Shown in pieces: positions 18,953-28,040 of a DNA stretch of 64,000 nucleotides. Origin of the DNA: JAMXLO01 sp963726125 (GTDB lineage Bacteria > Pseudomonadota > Alphaproteobacteria > Acetobacterales > Acetobacteraceae); NCBI GenBank assembly GCA_963726125.1, contig CAVSBG010000009.1, positions 62,001 to 126,000 on the forward strand, given 5' to 3'. The position numbers were made by a program, and so were the translations under genes. The notes beneath the pieces are model-generated. The model searched no databases and was not told the origin of the DNA. It saw nothing but the letters and a program-made list of their open reading frames with translations. Positions within the stretch are counted from its first letter, which is position 1. Each line of letters opens with the position of its first letter.

Positions 18953-20343
18953 GCGAACTGCATTGGCTGACCGCCGCGGAGGCGACACGGGAATTCGCCG
19001 CGCGCCGGCTTTCTCCGGTCGAGTTGGTTAGCGCGCTGCTGGCGCGGATCGAACGGCTGGATCCGAAGCTGCACGCCTTCATCCGGCTGGACGCCGATGC
19101 CGCGATGGATGCCGCGCGCGCGGCCGAGACGGAGATCGCCGCCGGTCGCGTGCGGGGCCCGCTGCACGGCGTGCCGATCGGGATCAAGGACATCATCGAC
19201 GTGGCGGCACTGCCGACGACGTGCCACTCGAAGATCCTGCTCGACAACGTGGCCAAGGCCGACGCGGTGGTGGTCGCGAAGCTGCGCCAGGCTGGCGCGA
19301 TCATCCTCGGAAAGCTGTCGACGCATGAGTTCGCCATTGGCGGTCCGAGTTTCGACCTGCCGTTTCCGGCGGCGCGCAATCCGTGGAACCCGGAGCATCA
19401 TCCCGGCGGTTCGTCATCCGGCTCGGGCGCGGGCGTGTGCGCGGGGCTGTTCCCGCTGGCACTCGGTTCGGACACCGGCGGGTCGGTGCGCAACCCGGCA
19501 TCCGCGTGTGGCATCGTGGGGCTGAAGCCGACCTATGGGCTGGTGTCCCGGCGTGGCGTGTTCCCACTGTCCTTCACGCTGGATCATGTCGGGCCGATGA
19601 CGCGCACTGTCGCGGACAATGCGCTGCTGCTGGATGCGATCGCGGGGCACGATCCGGCCGATCCGGGGAGCACCGCCACGGGCGCACGGTATTTCGGGCG
19701 GATGCTGGACCGCGGCGTGCGCGACCTGCGCATTGGCTTCGTGCGGCACTTCCACGAGATCGACAAGCCGGGTCATCCGGAGGTCACCGCGGCGGTGGAG
19801 GACGCCGCCCGCGTGCTGCAGGCCGAGGGTGCCGAGGTACGCAACGTCACGCTGCCGTCGCTGAACGAATTCGCCGCGGTGAACCGGGTGATCCTGTGCA
19901 GCGAGGCCTGGTCGATCCACGCGCCGTGGCTGCGCTCGCGTCCCGGCGATTATGGGCAGCTCGCACGCCAGCGGCTGTTGCCGGGCGCATTCATGAATGC
20001 GGGCGACTATGTGGGCGCGCAACGCCGGCGGCTGCAGATGATCGCGGCGGTGGAGGATGTGTTCCGCGACTGCGACGTGCTGATCTGTGCCAGTTCAATG
20101 GACCCCGCGAGCCGGATCGAGGACGCGGGAGAGACCGGCCGTACCTATCCACGTCAGGCACGCACGCCGTTCAATGTCACCGGACATCCGGCGCTGGCGA
20201 TGATGGCAGGATTGTCGAGCAATGGCCTGCCGCTGTCGGTGCAGTTCGTCGGCCGGTATTTCGACGATGCGACGGTGCTGCGCGTTGCCGCCGCGTATGA
20301 GCGTGGCACGGGATGGCACAAGCAGCGGCCACCGATCGGGTAG
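18949..20343 (+). CDS. amidase signature family enzyme (AtzE/GatA-like)
   Basis: This 464-residue enzyme starts at GTG 18949, coupled to the small upstream gene. The Ser-cisSer-Lys triad is complete: Lys80 in LHGVPIGIKDIIDV, the cis-Ser around 156 in HPGGSSSGSGAGVCAG, and the nucleophile Ser179 in GSDTGGSVRNPASACG. The last part has YPRQARTPFNVTGHPALAMM, usual in AtzE- and GatA-type members. It hydrolyses an amide to acid and ammonia; substrate unknown. Pairing with an AtzG-like protein points to a small urea- or biuret-derived or acyl-amide substrate rather than tRNA amidation, by inference. Confidence 0.9.
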   Translation: MSELHWLTAAEATREFAARRLSPVELVSALLARIERLDPKLHAFIRLDADAAMDAARAAETEIAAGRVRGPLHGVPIGIKDIIDVAALPTTCHSKILLDNVAKADAVVVAKLRQAGAIILGKLSTHEFAIGGPSFDLPFPAARNPWNPEHHPGGSSSGSGAGVCAGLFPLALGSDTGGSVRNPASACGIVGLKPTYGLVSRRGVFPLSFTLDHVGPMTRTVADNALLLDAIAGHDPADPGSTATGARYFGRMLDRGVRDLRIGFVRHFHEIDKPGHPEVTAAVEDAARVLQAEGAEVRNVTLPSLNEFAAVNRVILCSEAWSIHAPWLRSRPGDYGQLARQRLLPGAFMNAGDYVGAQRRRLQMIAAVEDVFRDCDVLICASSMDPASRIEDAGETGRTYPRQARTPFNVTGHPALAMMAGLSSNGLPLSVQFVGRYFDDATVLRVAAAYERGTGWHKQRPPIG

Positions 20344-20821
20344 CCGCTGGCACCGTTGCATAGGGGGAGACCGGGGCTCTCGCTGCACCCCAACCAAGGG
20401 GCCCCGGACCCTACAAGGTAATCGCAGTTGTATCGGTGATCAGGTTTGGGTTCTACCCGACGGGCCTGCGTCGCGGCGCACGTCAGCAAACAAGGCAAGC
20501 ACGCCCGACACGGAGTTCACGGAGAATGCACGGAGTTCCGCGGAGTAGGCATTATTTCGCTTCGCGCAGAAAGCCATGGCCTGGTCTCAGTAGTTCTGCG
20601 CGAAGCGTCAAACGCTTTACTCCGTGGAGCTCCGCTATGGGCGTCGAGGCTGTGGAGTCCTTCCGGTTCCAGTTCGGGCTGCGATTGCGATTCAGCTCGA
20701 CTGTCGGTTGACGGGGGGACGATCAGGATGACCGGGCTGCTGAATACCATCCGACCCGGTGACTTGCGCAACGTGATGTTGATGGGTCAAACCTGCGCCG
20801 GGTCCATCCGGGAGCAGCCTG
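20344..20821. other. intergenic with a long imperfect hairpin
   Basis: No protein family is seen. The notable content is an imperfect inverted repeat at 20531-20634, given separately. The last 80 nt would contain the promoter and leader of the CocE-like gene. Confidence 0.45.
20531..20634. repeat. long imperfect inverted repeat
   Basis: Arms 20531-20571 and 20594-20634 (41 nt each) pair around a 22-nt loop. The inner 14 bp (CGCTTCGCGCAGAA with TTCTGCGCGAAGCG) are perfect, the outer 17 positions pair with only two G-T wobbles, and a 10-nt stretch between them is mismatched. Flanking sequence carries CACGGAGTTCACGGAGAA-type strings. It looks like a mobile or repetitive palindrome rather than a terminator. 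Confidence 0.7.
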
Positions 20822-22631
20822 ATGCCGGTCTCTACCTCCATGGTCGCCATGCGCGATGGCGCGCGTCTTGCTACCGACGTGCATCTGCCGGACGCAGCGG
20901 GCCCCTTCCCGGTGATCATGGAGCGCACGCCATACGGGCGGAACATCGCCAGTCGTAGCGAGATCACCGCGACTGATCGGACGCCGGCGTCACGTGAGGC
21001 GATCGCCGCATACTTCACCGCACACGGCTACGCGGTGGTTTATCAGGACACGCGCGGCCGCTACGGGTCGGAAGGGCGCTTCGTGAAATATCTGTCTGAT
21101 GGCGAGGATGGCTTCGATACCTGCGCGTGGCTGCGTGACCAGGCGTGGTGTGATGGGCGCATCTGCACGCATGGGCCTGTCGTATTCCGCGCACACGCAG
21201 GCGGCGCTGGCTTGTCTCGATCCGCCGGGCCTGGTTGCGCAAGTGCTGGATTGCGGTGGGTTCGTCAATTCGTGGCAGTCGGGCATTCGGCAGTCCGGAG
21301 CGTTCGAGCTGAAGCAGGCGACCTGGGCGTTCAAGAACGCGCTGGTGTCGCCGGAGGCGGAGGCTGATCCGGTGCTGCGGGCCGCGCTCGCCGGCGAGGA
21401 CATCTGCGAGTGGTTCACCCGCATGCCGTGGAAGCCCGGCCATTCGCCGCTGCGGCATCATCCGGACTACGAGGCGTACCTGTTCGATCAATGGACGCAC
21501 GGAGCGTTCGACGAGTTCTGGCAGCAACTCGGCATCTGGACCGCGGGTTGGCACGAACGTTACAGCAGTGCCGCGTGCGTGCACATGTCGTCGTGGTGGG
21601 ATCCGTATCCGCTGACCGCGACGGGCAACTACACGGGATTGAAGCGCGCGGGGCGCGGCGAGCAGCGGTTGATCCTTGGGCCATGGACGCACGGCGATCG
21701 CAGCGACACATGTTTCGGCGATGTCGAGTTCGGGCCGGATGCCGCACTGGATGCCTGGGCCGGGGATTGGCGCGCGTATCGGCTGCGCTTCTTCGATCAC
21801 GTGGTGAAGGGCGCGAAGCTCGACGAACCGGCGGTGCGTATCTTTGTCATGGGCGGTGGCAGCGGGCGACGGAATTCGGCTGGCAAACTGGAACATGGCG
21901 GACGCTGGATCACCGCCGCCGACTGGCCTCCGCCGGGCGTGCAATTCACCGCGTTCCATCTGCATGGGGATGGACGGCTTGGCCGTGACGCGCCGAGCGC
22001 AAATGCCGCGCCGCTGAGCTATGATTTCGATCCGTCGCGTCCGGTGCCAACTATCGGTGGCGCGATGAGCAGCCTCGATCCGGTGGCGTACGCCGGCGCC
22101 TGGGATCAGACCGAGGGCCCCGGGTTCTTCGGTTGCACGCCGCCCTATCTGCCGCTCGCATCGCGGCGCGACGTGCTGGTGTTTCAGACGCAACCACTCG
22201 AGGCGCCGATGCAGGTTGTGGGGCCGATGGAGGCGGAGCTGTTTGTCGCGACCGACGGTCCGGATACCGATTTCACCGCGAAGCTGATCGACGTGCATCC
22301 TCCGTCTGCCGACTATCCCAAGGGCTATGCGATGATCCTGACGGACGGGATCATGCGGCTGCGCTATGCCGAGGACCCGGCGCACCCGCGGCTGCGTCAG
22401 CCCGGTGAGATTGTGAAGATCCGCATCACGCTGTTCCCCACCGCGAACCTGTTCCTGCCGGGCCATCGCATTCGTCTCGATGTTTCGTCGAGCAACTTCC
22501 CGAAGTTCGACGTGAACCCGAACACCGGCGAGCCGGAAGGGGCGGCGCTGCGCAAGCGTATCGCGGTGAACACGGTGTTCGTCGACGCGACGCGCCCGAG
22601 CCGGGTGGTGTTGCCGCTATTGCCGCTATAG
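20822..22631 (+). pseudogene. CocE/NonD family alpha/beta-hydrolase (X-Pro dipeptidyl-peptidase S15 type), frame broken near 21170
   Basis: The N-terminal 115 residues (MRDGARLATDVHLPDAAGP, YVVYQDTRGRYGSEG-like) are in the frame of ATG 20822. From 21171 the protein continues in the next frame with the nucleophile region MGLSYSAHTQAALACL and runs to 22631. One extra C at about 21170 (ACG c ATG GGC) separates them; removing it gives the family motif TMGLSYSAH with the catalytic Ser. Later features are intact: WWDPYPLTATGNYTG, LILGPWTHGDRSD (catalytic His region) and the C-terminal jelly-roll with GHRIRLDVSSSNFPKFDVNP. Whole length, about 600 residues, is normal. Such enzymes cleave esters or acyl-peptides. 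The shift may be a sequence error. Confidence 0.82.
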
Positions 22632-22642
22632 TTTCAGCCGCA

Positions 22643-23392
22643 ATGATCGAACTCTCGAGGGCACCTGCGATCGTGCCGGCTGGGCGGCGTGTCTACGCCA
22701 TCGGCGACATCCACGGCTGCGACGCACAGCTCGCCAATCTGTACGAGATCATCGCGGAGGACCTCGCGCGCCGTCCGATCGACCAATCGGTGCTGCTGCA
22801 TATCGGCGACTATGTGGATCGTGGCGCGGACACCGCCGGCGTGTTGCGCAGATTGCTGCACGGCTCGCCGATCGCCGGCATGGCCGTTGTCAACCTGGTC
22901 GGCAACCATGACGAGACGATGCTGCATGCGTTGTCCGGCGATCGACCGGCGGCAACCGACTGGCTGTTCGCCGGTGGACGACCGGCTTTGGAAAGCTATG
23001 GCATCGATCCCGATTCACCGCGCGAGAGCTGGCCTGAGAACGTGCCCTCGGAACACCTGGACTTTCTCCGCAACCTGAGTTTGACGCACCGTGAGGGCGG
23101 CTATTTCTTCGTTCACGGCGGCATTCGCCCCGGCGTGCCGCTGGAACAACAGGCGCGCGAGGACCTGCTGCGGATGCGCCAGCCGTTCCTCTATTCCGAG
23201 CTGGATTTCGGCGCGGTGGTGGTGCACGGGCACACGCCGGTGAAGGAGCCGGTGGTCCGGCATAATCGCGTCGCGATCGACACCGGCGCGGTGTTCGGCG
23301 GCAAGATGACGTGCCTGGTGCTGGAAGGCGAAACGCTGGGGTTCCTCACCGCCGAACCGGTCGGCGAGCCGGTCTCGATCGTGCACCGGTAG
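22643..23392 (+). CDS. metallophosphoesterase, PPP family (serine/threonine phosphatase or ApaH-like)
   Basis: This 249-residue protein carries the PPP motifs in order: YAIGDIHGCDAQL (about 25), LHIGDYVDRGADT (about 56), VNLVGNHDETML (about 86), FFVHGGIRPGVPL and VVVHGHTPVKEP, giving the two-metal site. Bacterial members are protein phosphatases (PrpA/PrpB) or dinucleoside tetraphosphatases; the short C-terminus fits the protein-phosphatase-like group. It begins 11 nt after the CocE-like gene, probably on the same transcript. Confidence 0.88.
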   Translation: MIELSRAPAIVPAGRRVYAIGDIHGCDAQLANLYEIIAEDLARRPIDQSVLLHIGDYVDRGADTAGVLRRLLHGSPIAGMAVVNLVGNHDETMLHALSGDRPAATDWLFAGGRPALESYGIDPDSPRESWPENVPSEHLDFLRNLSLTHREGGYFFVHGGIRPGVPLEQQAREDLLRMRQPFLYSELDFGAVVVHGHTPVKEPVVRHNRVAIDTGAVFGGKMTCLVLEGETLGFLTAEPVGEPVSIVHR

Positions 23393-23428
23393 GGTGCGAC
23401 GGCGGGTCAGCCGTGGTATATGGGCTGA

Positions 23429-24007
23429 ATGCAACTCGCAGTGCCCAAGCAGATGACGCGCGAGCAGTTCCTGGCCTGGGAGGTTCGGCAGGAGCTGCGC
23501 TACGAGTTCGATGGGACCCAGCCAGTGGCGATGACGGGCGGGACGGCGACGCACGCGATTATCCAGAGCAATCTCGCCATCGTCATCGGTGGGCGGTTGC
23601 GCGGCGCGCCATGCCAGTTCTTTGGCAGCGACCTGAAGATCGAAACCGCCAGAGGTTTCCGCTACGCCGACGGCTTCGTGGTGTGCAACGCGGTTGCGCC
23701 GCGGGCGACCGTTGTCCACGATCCAGTGGTGATCTTCGAGGTCCTAAATGACGGTACCGGCAGTATCGACCTCATCACCAAAAATCACGAATACGCCGCG
23801 ATCCCCTCAGTGCGACGCTACATTGTGCTCGCGCAGGACGAGATGGCCGGCAGCCTGTTCGAGCGCATCGACGACGACTGGGTCGGCCACCTGCTGAGCG
23901 CCGACAGCGTGCTTTGCATGCCGGAGATTGGCATCGAGATCGCGCTGACGGCGCTGTATGAAGAGGTTGAGTTCCCAGTCGCCGAATCCGCTCCCCATTC
24001 GCACTGA
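23429..24007 (+). CDS. Uma2 family (DUF820) restriction-endonuclease-like protein
   Basis: This 192-residue protein follows the Uma2 plan: an N-terminal helix (KQMTREQFLAWEVRQELRYE), then GTATHAIIQSNLAIVIGGRL, the PD-(D/E)xK-like strand pair RYADGFVVCN and VIFEVLNDGTGSID, then YAAIPSVRRYIVLAQDE. Uma2 proteins are abundant in cyanobacteria and some proteobacteria, often in several copies, with no proven role. A second copy of this family is at 47332-47916. Confidence 0.88.
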   Translation: MQLAVPKQMTREQFLAWEVRQELRYEFDGTQPVAMTGGTATHAIIQSNLAIVIGGRLRGAPCQFFGSDLKIETARGFRYADGFVVCNAVAPRATVVHDPVVIFEVLNDGTGSIDLITKNHEYAAIPSVRRYIVLAQDEMAGSLFERIDDDWVGHLLSADSVLCMPEIGIEIALTALYEEVEFPVAESAPHSH

Positions 24008-24083
24008 AGCGCGCTGAGGTTGCCGCAGCCATGACCGTTATGCTCAGCCATGCGACGGTCGGGGTCGGCGACATGTCGGCCGC

Positions 24084-25094
24084 ATGACCGAGGCATCGCT
24101 TCCGACGACAATGCGCGGCATGGTGCTCGACACACCACACACACCGCTGCGGCTGGCAGCGTTGCCCGTACCGTCGCCGGGTGCCGAACAGGTGTTGATC
24201 CGGGTGCATGCATGTGCGGTTTGCCGGACTGATCTCCATGTGGTCGATGCCGAGCTGACGGAGCCGAAGTTGCCGCTGATACCGGGGCACGAAATCGTCG
24301 GCACCATCGCGGCGCTAGGAGCAGGTGTGGAACGCTTTGCCGTCGGCGATCGGGTTGGCGTGCCGTGGCTGGGCTGGACGTGCGGCGAGTGCGCGTTCTG
24401 CCGATCGGGTCGTGAGAACCTGTGCGGGCAGGCGCGATTCACCGGCTATCAGATTGATGGCGGCTATGGCGAATTCACCTTGGCTGATCAGCGGTTCTGC
24501 TTTGCGATTCCGGAAGGCTACAGCGACACCGAGGCAGCGCCGCTGCTCTGTGCCGGGTTGATCGGGTATCGCTCGTTGCGTATGGCTGGCGAGGCACACA
24601 GGCTTGGTCTGTATGGTTTTGGCGCCGCGGCACACATCATCGCCCAGGTTGCCCGCTGGCAGGGCAGAGAGGTCTACGCGTTCACCAGCCCCGGCGATTT
24701 CGAAGCGCAGGCATTCGCGCGCGAACTCGGGGCGGTGTGGGCTGGCGGCTCGGATCAGTCACCGCCCGAGATGCTGGATGCGGCGATCATATTCGCGCCG
24801 GTTGGTCCGCTGGTTCCGGCGGCGCTGCGCGCGGTCGAGCGTGGCGGTACAGTGGTGTGTGCCGGCATCCACATGAGCCCGATCCCCAGTTTTTCGTACG
24901 ACATTTTGTGGGGTGAGCGCGTCTTGAGATCAGTCGCGAATCTCACGCGTCGGGATGGCGATGAGTTCCTGCGACTCGCACCGAAAGTGCCGGTCAGGAC
25001 ACGAACTGTGCCCTATCCGTTGGAGCGTGCGAACCAGGCTCTCGACGATCTCCGCTCGGGCCGGTTGCAAGGAGCGGCGGTGTTGCAATTATGA
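24084..25094 (+). CDS. zinc-dependent alcohol dehydrogenase (MDR family)
   Basis: This 336-residue medium-chain dehydrogenase has catalytic zinc ligands in HACAVCRTDLHVVDAE (Cys) and LIPGHEIVG (His-Glu), and the structural zinc four-cysteine lobe in TCGECAFCRSGRENLCG. The nucleotide-binding region is LGLYGFGAAAHIIAQVARWQ, which has GFGAAAH in place of the usual GxGxxG. Similar AdhA/AdhP-like enzymes reduce or oxidise primary alcohols with NAD(P). It starts at ATG 24084, with a weak ribosome site. It has no obvious pathway partner. Confidence 0.88.
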   Translation: MTEASLPTTMRGMVLDTPHTPLRLAALPVPSPGAEQVLIRVHACAVCRTDLHVVDAELTEPKLPLIPGHEIVGTIAALGAGVERFAVGDRVGVPWLGWTCGECAFCRSGRENLCGQARFTGYQIDGGYGEFTLADQRFCFAIPEGYSDTEAAPLLCAGLIGYRSLRMAGEAHRLGLYGFGAAAHIIAQVARWQGREVYAFTSPGDFEAQAFARELGAVWAGGSDQSPPEMLDAAIIFAPVGPLVPAALRAVERGGTVVCAGIHMSPIPSFSYDILWGERVLRSVANLTRRDGDEFLRLAPKVPVRTRTVPYPLERANQALDDLRSGRLQGAAVLQL

Positions 25095-25167
25095 GTATTT
25101 CCCGCGTTGACGCCCCGTGGCCTCGCGCCTAGCGTGCGGCCACTCTCGAACGAAGGGAAACGCCCAC

Positions 25168-25947
25168 ATGGCAACCAGACTCAAGCAACGCCTGCAAGCA
25201 GGGAAGGCCTGCGTCAACGGTTGGCTCGCAATTCCGTCCGGATTTTCCGCCGAGGTCATGGCGCAGTGCGGCTGGGACAGCATCACAGTCGACATGCAGC
25301 ACGGCGTGCAGGACTACCAGTCGATGGTGCAGTGCTTCCAGTCGATGACGGCGCATCCGGTCACGCCGCTGGTGCGGGTGCCGTGGAACGAGCCTGGCAT
25401 CATCGGCAAGGCGCTGGACGGCGGCGCGATGGGCATCATCTGCCCGATGGTCAACAACAAGGCCGAGGCAGCGGCGCTGGCCAGCTACAGCCTGTATCCG
25501 CCAAAGGGCAAGCGCAGCAACGGCCCGATCCGCGCTGCGATGTACGGCGAGGCCAGCAATTATCAGAAGACCGCCAACGACGAGATCGAGATCATCCCGA
25601 TGATCGAGACGCAGGAAGGCATCGACAATATCGATGAAATCCTGTCGGTGCCGGGCATTACCGGTATCTATATCGGTCCGTCCGACATGGGCCTTTCGCT
25701 CGGCCTCATTCCGACGCTGGATCGCGAGGAACCGCTGATCCTCGGCATCTATGAGAAGCTGCTGGCGTCTTGCAAGAAGCACGGCAAGTTCGCTGGTTTG
25801 CACAATGGTACGTCGGCCTATGCAGCGCGGATGATCGGCATGGGCTTCCGCTTCGTCACCATTGCCAACGACAGCGGACTGATGGCGCGCATGGCACGCT
25901 CGGAGGTGGCCGCGACGCGCAAGGCGGCGGGCGACGTCGCCGCCTGA
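25168..25947 (+). CDS. HpcH/HpaI family aldolase (GarL-like)
   Basis: This 260-residue class II aldolase starts at ATG 25168 after CGAAGGGA. Motifs include AQCGWDSITVDMQHGVQDYQ with the base/metal region, PLVRVPWNEPGIIGKALDGG (Arg), GAMGIICPMVNNKAEA, IPMIETQEGIDNIDEI (metal-binding Glu) and GIYIGPSDMGLSLG (metal-binding Asp). Family members split 2-keto-3-deoxy sugar acids or hydroxy-ketoacids to pyruvate and an aldehyde. The next gene is a UxaA/GarD-type dehydratase, the enzyme that makes such substrates, so a two-step sugar-acid pathway is likely; the exact sugar is not fixed. Confidence 0.88.
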   Translation: MATRLKQRLQAGKACVNGWLAIPSGFSAEVMAQCGWDSITVDMQHGVQDYQSMVQCFQSMTAHPVTPLVRVPWNEPGIIGKALDGGAMGIICPMVNNKAEAAALASYSLYPPKGKRSNGPIRAAMYGEASNYQKTANDEIEIIPMIETQEGIDNIDEILSVPGITGIYIGPSDMGLSLGLIPTLDREEPLILGIYEKLLASCKKHGKFAGLHNGTSAYAARMIGMGFRFVTIANDSGLMARMARSEVAATRKAAGDVAA

Positions 25948-25958
25948 GGCGGGTAAGG

Positions 25959-26141
25959 TCAGGGGGCTTTGCCCCCTGAAACCCCCAGCAAAGGCGGAGC
26001 CTTTGCAATCCATCCGTTTGGTTCAGGAGGAGGAGGGTGATTAGGGGTGTGACCACACCCCTAATCACCCTCCCCCTCCTGAACCAAGTGAAGGGTTCCA
26101 AGGGCTGTGCCCTTGGCGGGGTCCAGGGGCGGAGCCCCTGG
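25959..26141. repeat. array of five consecutive hairpins between aldolase and dehydratase genes
   Basis: Five stem-loops lie in 183 nt. H1 25959-25979 is a 9-bp stem, loop TTT. H2 25988-26006 is an 8-bp stem, loop GGA. H3 26018-26087 is a 34-bp inverted repeat with a single mismatch (26031/26074) and a 2-nt loop. H4 26098-26116 is an 8-bp stem, loop TGT. H5 26123-26141 is an 8-bp stem, loop GGA. Short hairpins flank the long central one on both sides. None has a T-run. It may act as mRNA stabiliser, attenuator or a mobile palindrome; the sequence cannot decide. Confidence 0.85.
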
Positions 26142-26167
26142 CCTTGTCTTGCCACTAGGAGACCGAC

Positions 26168-27691
26168 ATGGCATCGCCGTCCGTAATTCGACTGCATCCA
26201 AATGATGGCGTGGTGATCGCCCGCTCAACTTTGTTGCCCGGGGCGATCGTTGCGGATGGCGTGGGCGTGGTGGAGCGGATCCCCGCGGGCCATAAGGTCG
26301 CGGTCCGGCCCATAGCGGTGGGTGAGCCGGTGCGGCGCTACGGCCAGATCATTGGCTTCGCATCGCAAGCGATCGCGCCCGGTCAGCATGTGCACGTGCA
26401 GAACTGCGAGATGGGCGACTTCGCAAAAGACTACGGCTATGGCGTGGATGCGAAGCCGACCGACTACGCCAACACACCGATGACGTTCGATGGCATCCGC
26501 CGGCCGGACGGCCGCGTGGCTACGCGTAACTACATCGGTATCCTCACGTCGGTGAATTGCTCGGCGCATGTCGCGGGACTGATTGCCGATGTGTTCCGTC
26601 GCAATCCGTTTACCGGCCACGATCCGCTGGCGGAATATCCGAACGTCGATGGCGTGGTGGCTCTGACGCACAAGACCGGCTGCGGCATGACCGAAAGTGA
26701 GCCGCTGCGCGTGCTGCGCCGCACGCTCGCCGGCTACGCACGGCACGTCAATTTCTCGCACGTGGTCGTGCTTGGGTTGGGCTGCGAGGTGAACCAGATC
26801 CGCGGCCTGATGGAGGAACAGCGGTTGTCGGACCGCGTCCGCAACATGGACATCCAGTCGATGGGCGGCACGCGCAAGACGGTGGAGGCGGGCGTGGCCT
26901 TCGTTAAGGAGGTGCTCGCGGAGGCCAATAGGGTGCATCGCGAGCCGTTACCCGCGAGCGAACTGACGGTGGCGCTGCAATGCGGCGGTTCGGACGGATA
27001 TTCCGGGGTGTCCGCCAATCCGGCGCTCGGCGCGGCGAGCGATCTGCTGGTGCGGTTCGGCGGCTCGGTGATCCTGTCGGAAACGCCCGAGACGTACGGC
27101 GCCGAACACCTGCTGACGCGCCGCGCGGTGTCGCGCGAGGTGGGTGAGAAGCTGGTCGCACTGATGCGCTGGTGGGAGGATTATACCGCACGGGAAGGTG
27201 CCGAGATGAACGCCAATCCGTCGCCCGGCAACAAGGCCGGCGGGCTGACGACGATACTGGAGAAGTCGCTCGGCGCCATGGCGAAGGCGGGCAGCACCAA
27301 CCTGGTCGATGTGGTTGGCTACGCCGAACCGGTGACCGCGCGGGGCTTCGTGTTCATGGATACGCCGGGCTACGATCCGGTGTCGGCGACCGGCCAGGTG
27401 GCGGGCGGTGCCAACCTGGTGTGCTTCACCACCGGCCGCGGCTCCGTGTTCGGCTGCAAGCCGGCACCCTCTATCAAGCTGGCCACCAACACGCCGATGT
27501 ATCAGCGCATGGAGGACGACATGGACGTGAACTGTGGCACGATCCTCGATGGCGACGAGAGCGTGCAGGAGTGCGGCCAGCGGGTGTTCGAGCTGATGCT
27601 GCGCGTGGCGAGCGGCGAGCGGACGAAGAGCGAGCAGTTCGACTTCGGCGCCGCGGAGTTCGCGCCATGGGTGCTTGGCGCAACGATGTGA
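26168..27691 (+). CDS. UxaA/GarD family hydro-lyase (altronate/galactarate dehydratase type)
   Basis: This 507-residue protein contains both parts found in altronate/galactarate dehydratases: an N-terminal SAF-like domain (residues 1-90, HVHVQNCEMGDF) and a large C-terminal domain with TRNYIGILTSVNCSAHVA, THKTGCGM, VLGLGCEVNQI, LQCGGSDGYSGVSANPALG and TTGRGSVFGCKPAPSIKLAT. The conserved cysteines fit the metal-dependent (iron) active site. It removes water from a hexarate or aldonate to give a 2-keto-3-deoxy acid, the natural substrate of the preceding HpcH/HpaI aldolase. It begins after the hairpin array with AGGAGACCG before the ATG. Confidence 0.9.
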   Translation: MASPSVIRLHPNDGVVIARSTLLPGAIVADGVGVVERIPAGHKVAVRPIAVGEPVRRYGQIIGFASQAIAPGQHVHVQNCEMGDFAKDYGYGVDAKPTDYANTPMTFDGIRRPDGRVATRNYIGILTSVNCSAHVAGLIADVFRRNPFTGHDPLAEYPNVDGVVALTHKTGCGMTESEPLRVLRRTLAGYARHVNFSHVVVLGLGCEVNQIRGLMEEQRLSDRVRNMDIQSMGGTRKTVEAGVAFVKEVLAEANRVHREPLPASELTVALQCGGSDGYSGVSANPALGAASDLLVRFGGSVILSETPETYGAEHLLTRRAVSREVGEKLVALMRWWEDYTAREGAEMNANPSPGNKAGGLTTILEKSLGAMAKAGSTNLVDVVGYAEPVTARGFVFMDTPGYDPVSATGQVAGGANLVCFTTGRGSVFGCKPAPSIKLATNTPMYQRMEDDMDVNCGTILDGDESVQECGQRVFELMLRVASGERTKSEQFDFGAAEFAPWVLGATM

Positions 27692-27738
27692 ATTTGGCAG
27701 GTGTCCAGGGCGGCCATGCCTCGCGATGAGAGGTGCGC

Positions 27739-27869
27739 ATGAGCGACGCTTATGAGAGCGATATCCGCTTTAGCCAGAGCGTCAGGCGCAACTGCTGCGC
27801 CGCCTCGCTGCCGACGAACGGGTGAACGACCTGGTTGACTGGGAGAATGTCATCGAAAGCGTGGTGTGA
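27739..27869 (+). pseudogene. remnant of a DUF29 family gene
   Basis: ATG 27739 begins MSDAYESDIRF, and one frame over the DNA reads RQAQLLRRLAADERVNDLVD followed by WENVIESVV and a stop at 27869. Together these match the first 45 residues of DUF29 proteins, which normally run about 150 residues. A frameshift and loss of the C-terminal two thirds make this a decayed copy. Confidence 0.6.
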
Positions 27870-27973
27870 GGGCACAAGTCGGGGGCCGACATGTCGCGGC
27901 GTATGGGGTCAGCCACCCAAGCGTTTCACGCATCGTCGCCGCCCACCGCACCGATCGGACCTAACGGACGAGC

Positions 27974-27996
27974 TTGAACAAATCGAGCAGGTGACC
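27974..27996. repeat. dispersed motif, copy A (upstream of the AraC gene)
   Basis: TTGAACAAATCGAGCAGGTGACC lies 45 nt upstream of the AraC-family gene. It is closely related to copies at 30712-30733 and 32088-32109. It may be a regulatory site or a short repeat. Confidence 0.4.
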
Positions 27997-28040
27997 CCCA
28001 CAAGGAAAGTTTCGTTCTGCCATAAATTCAGGAGGCGGCA

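Noticed and set aside
21015..22466. 483-codon minus-strand frame opposite the CocE-like gene
   Set aside because: The plus strand encodes the hydrolase catalytic motifs; this frame is a composition artefact.
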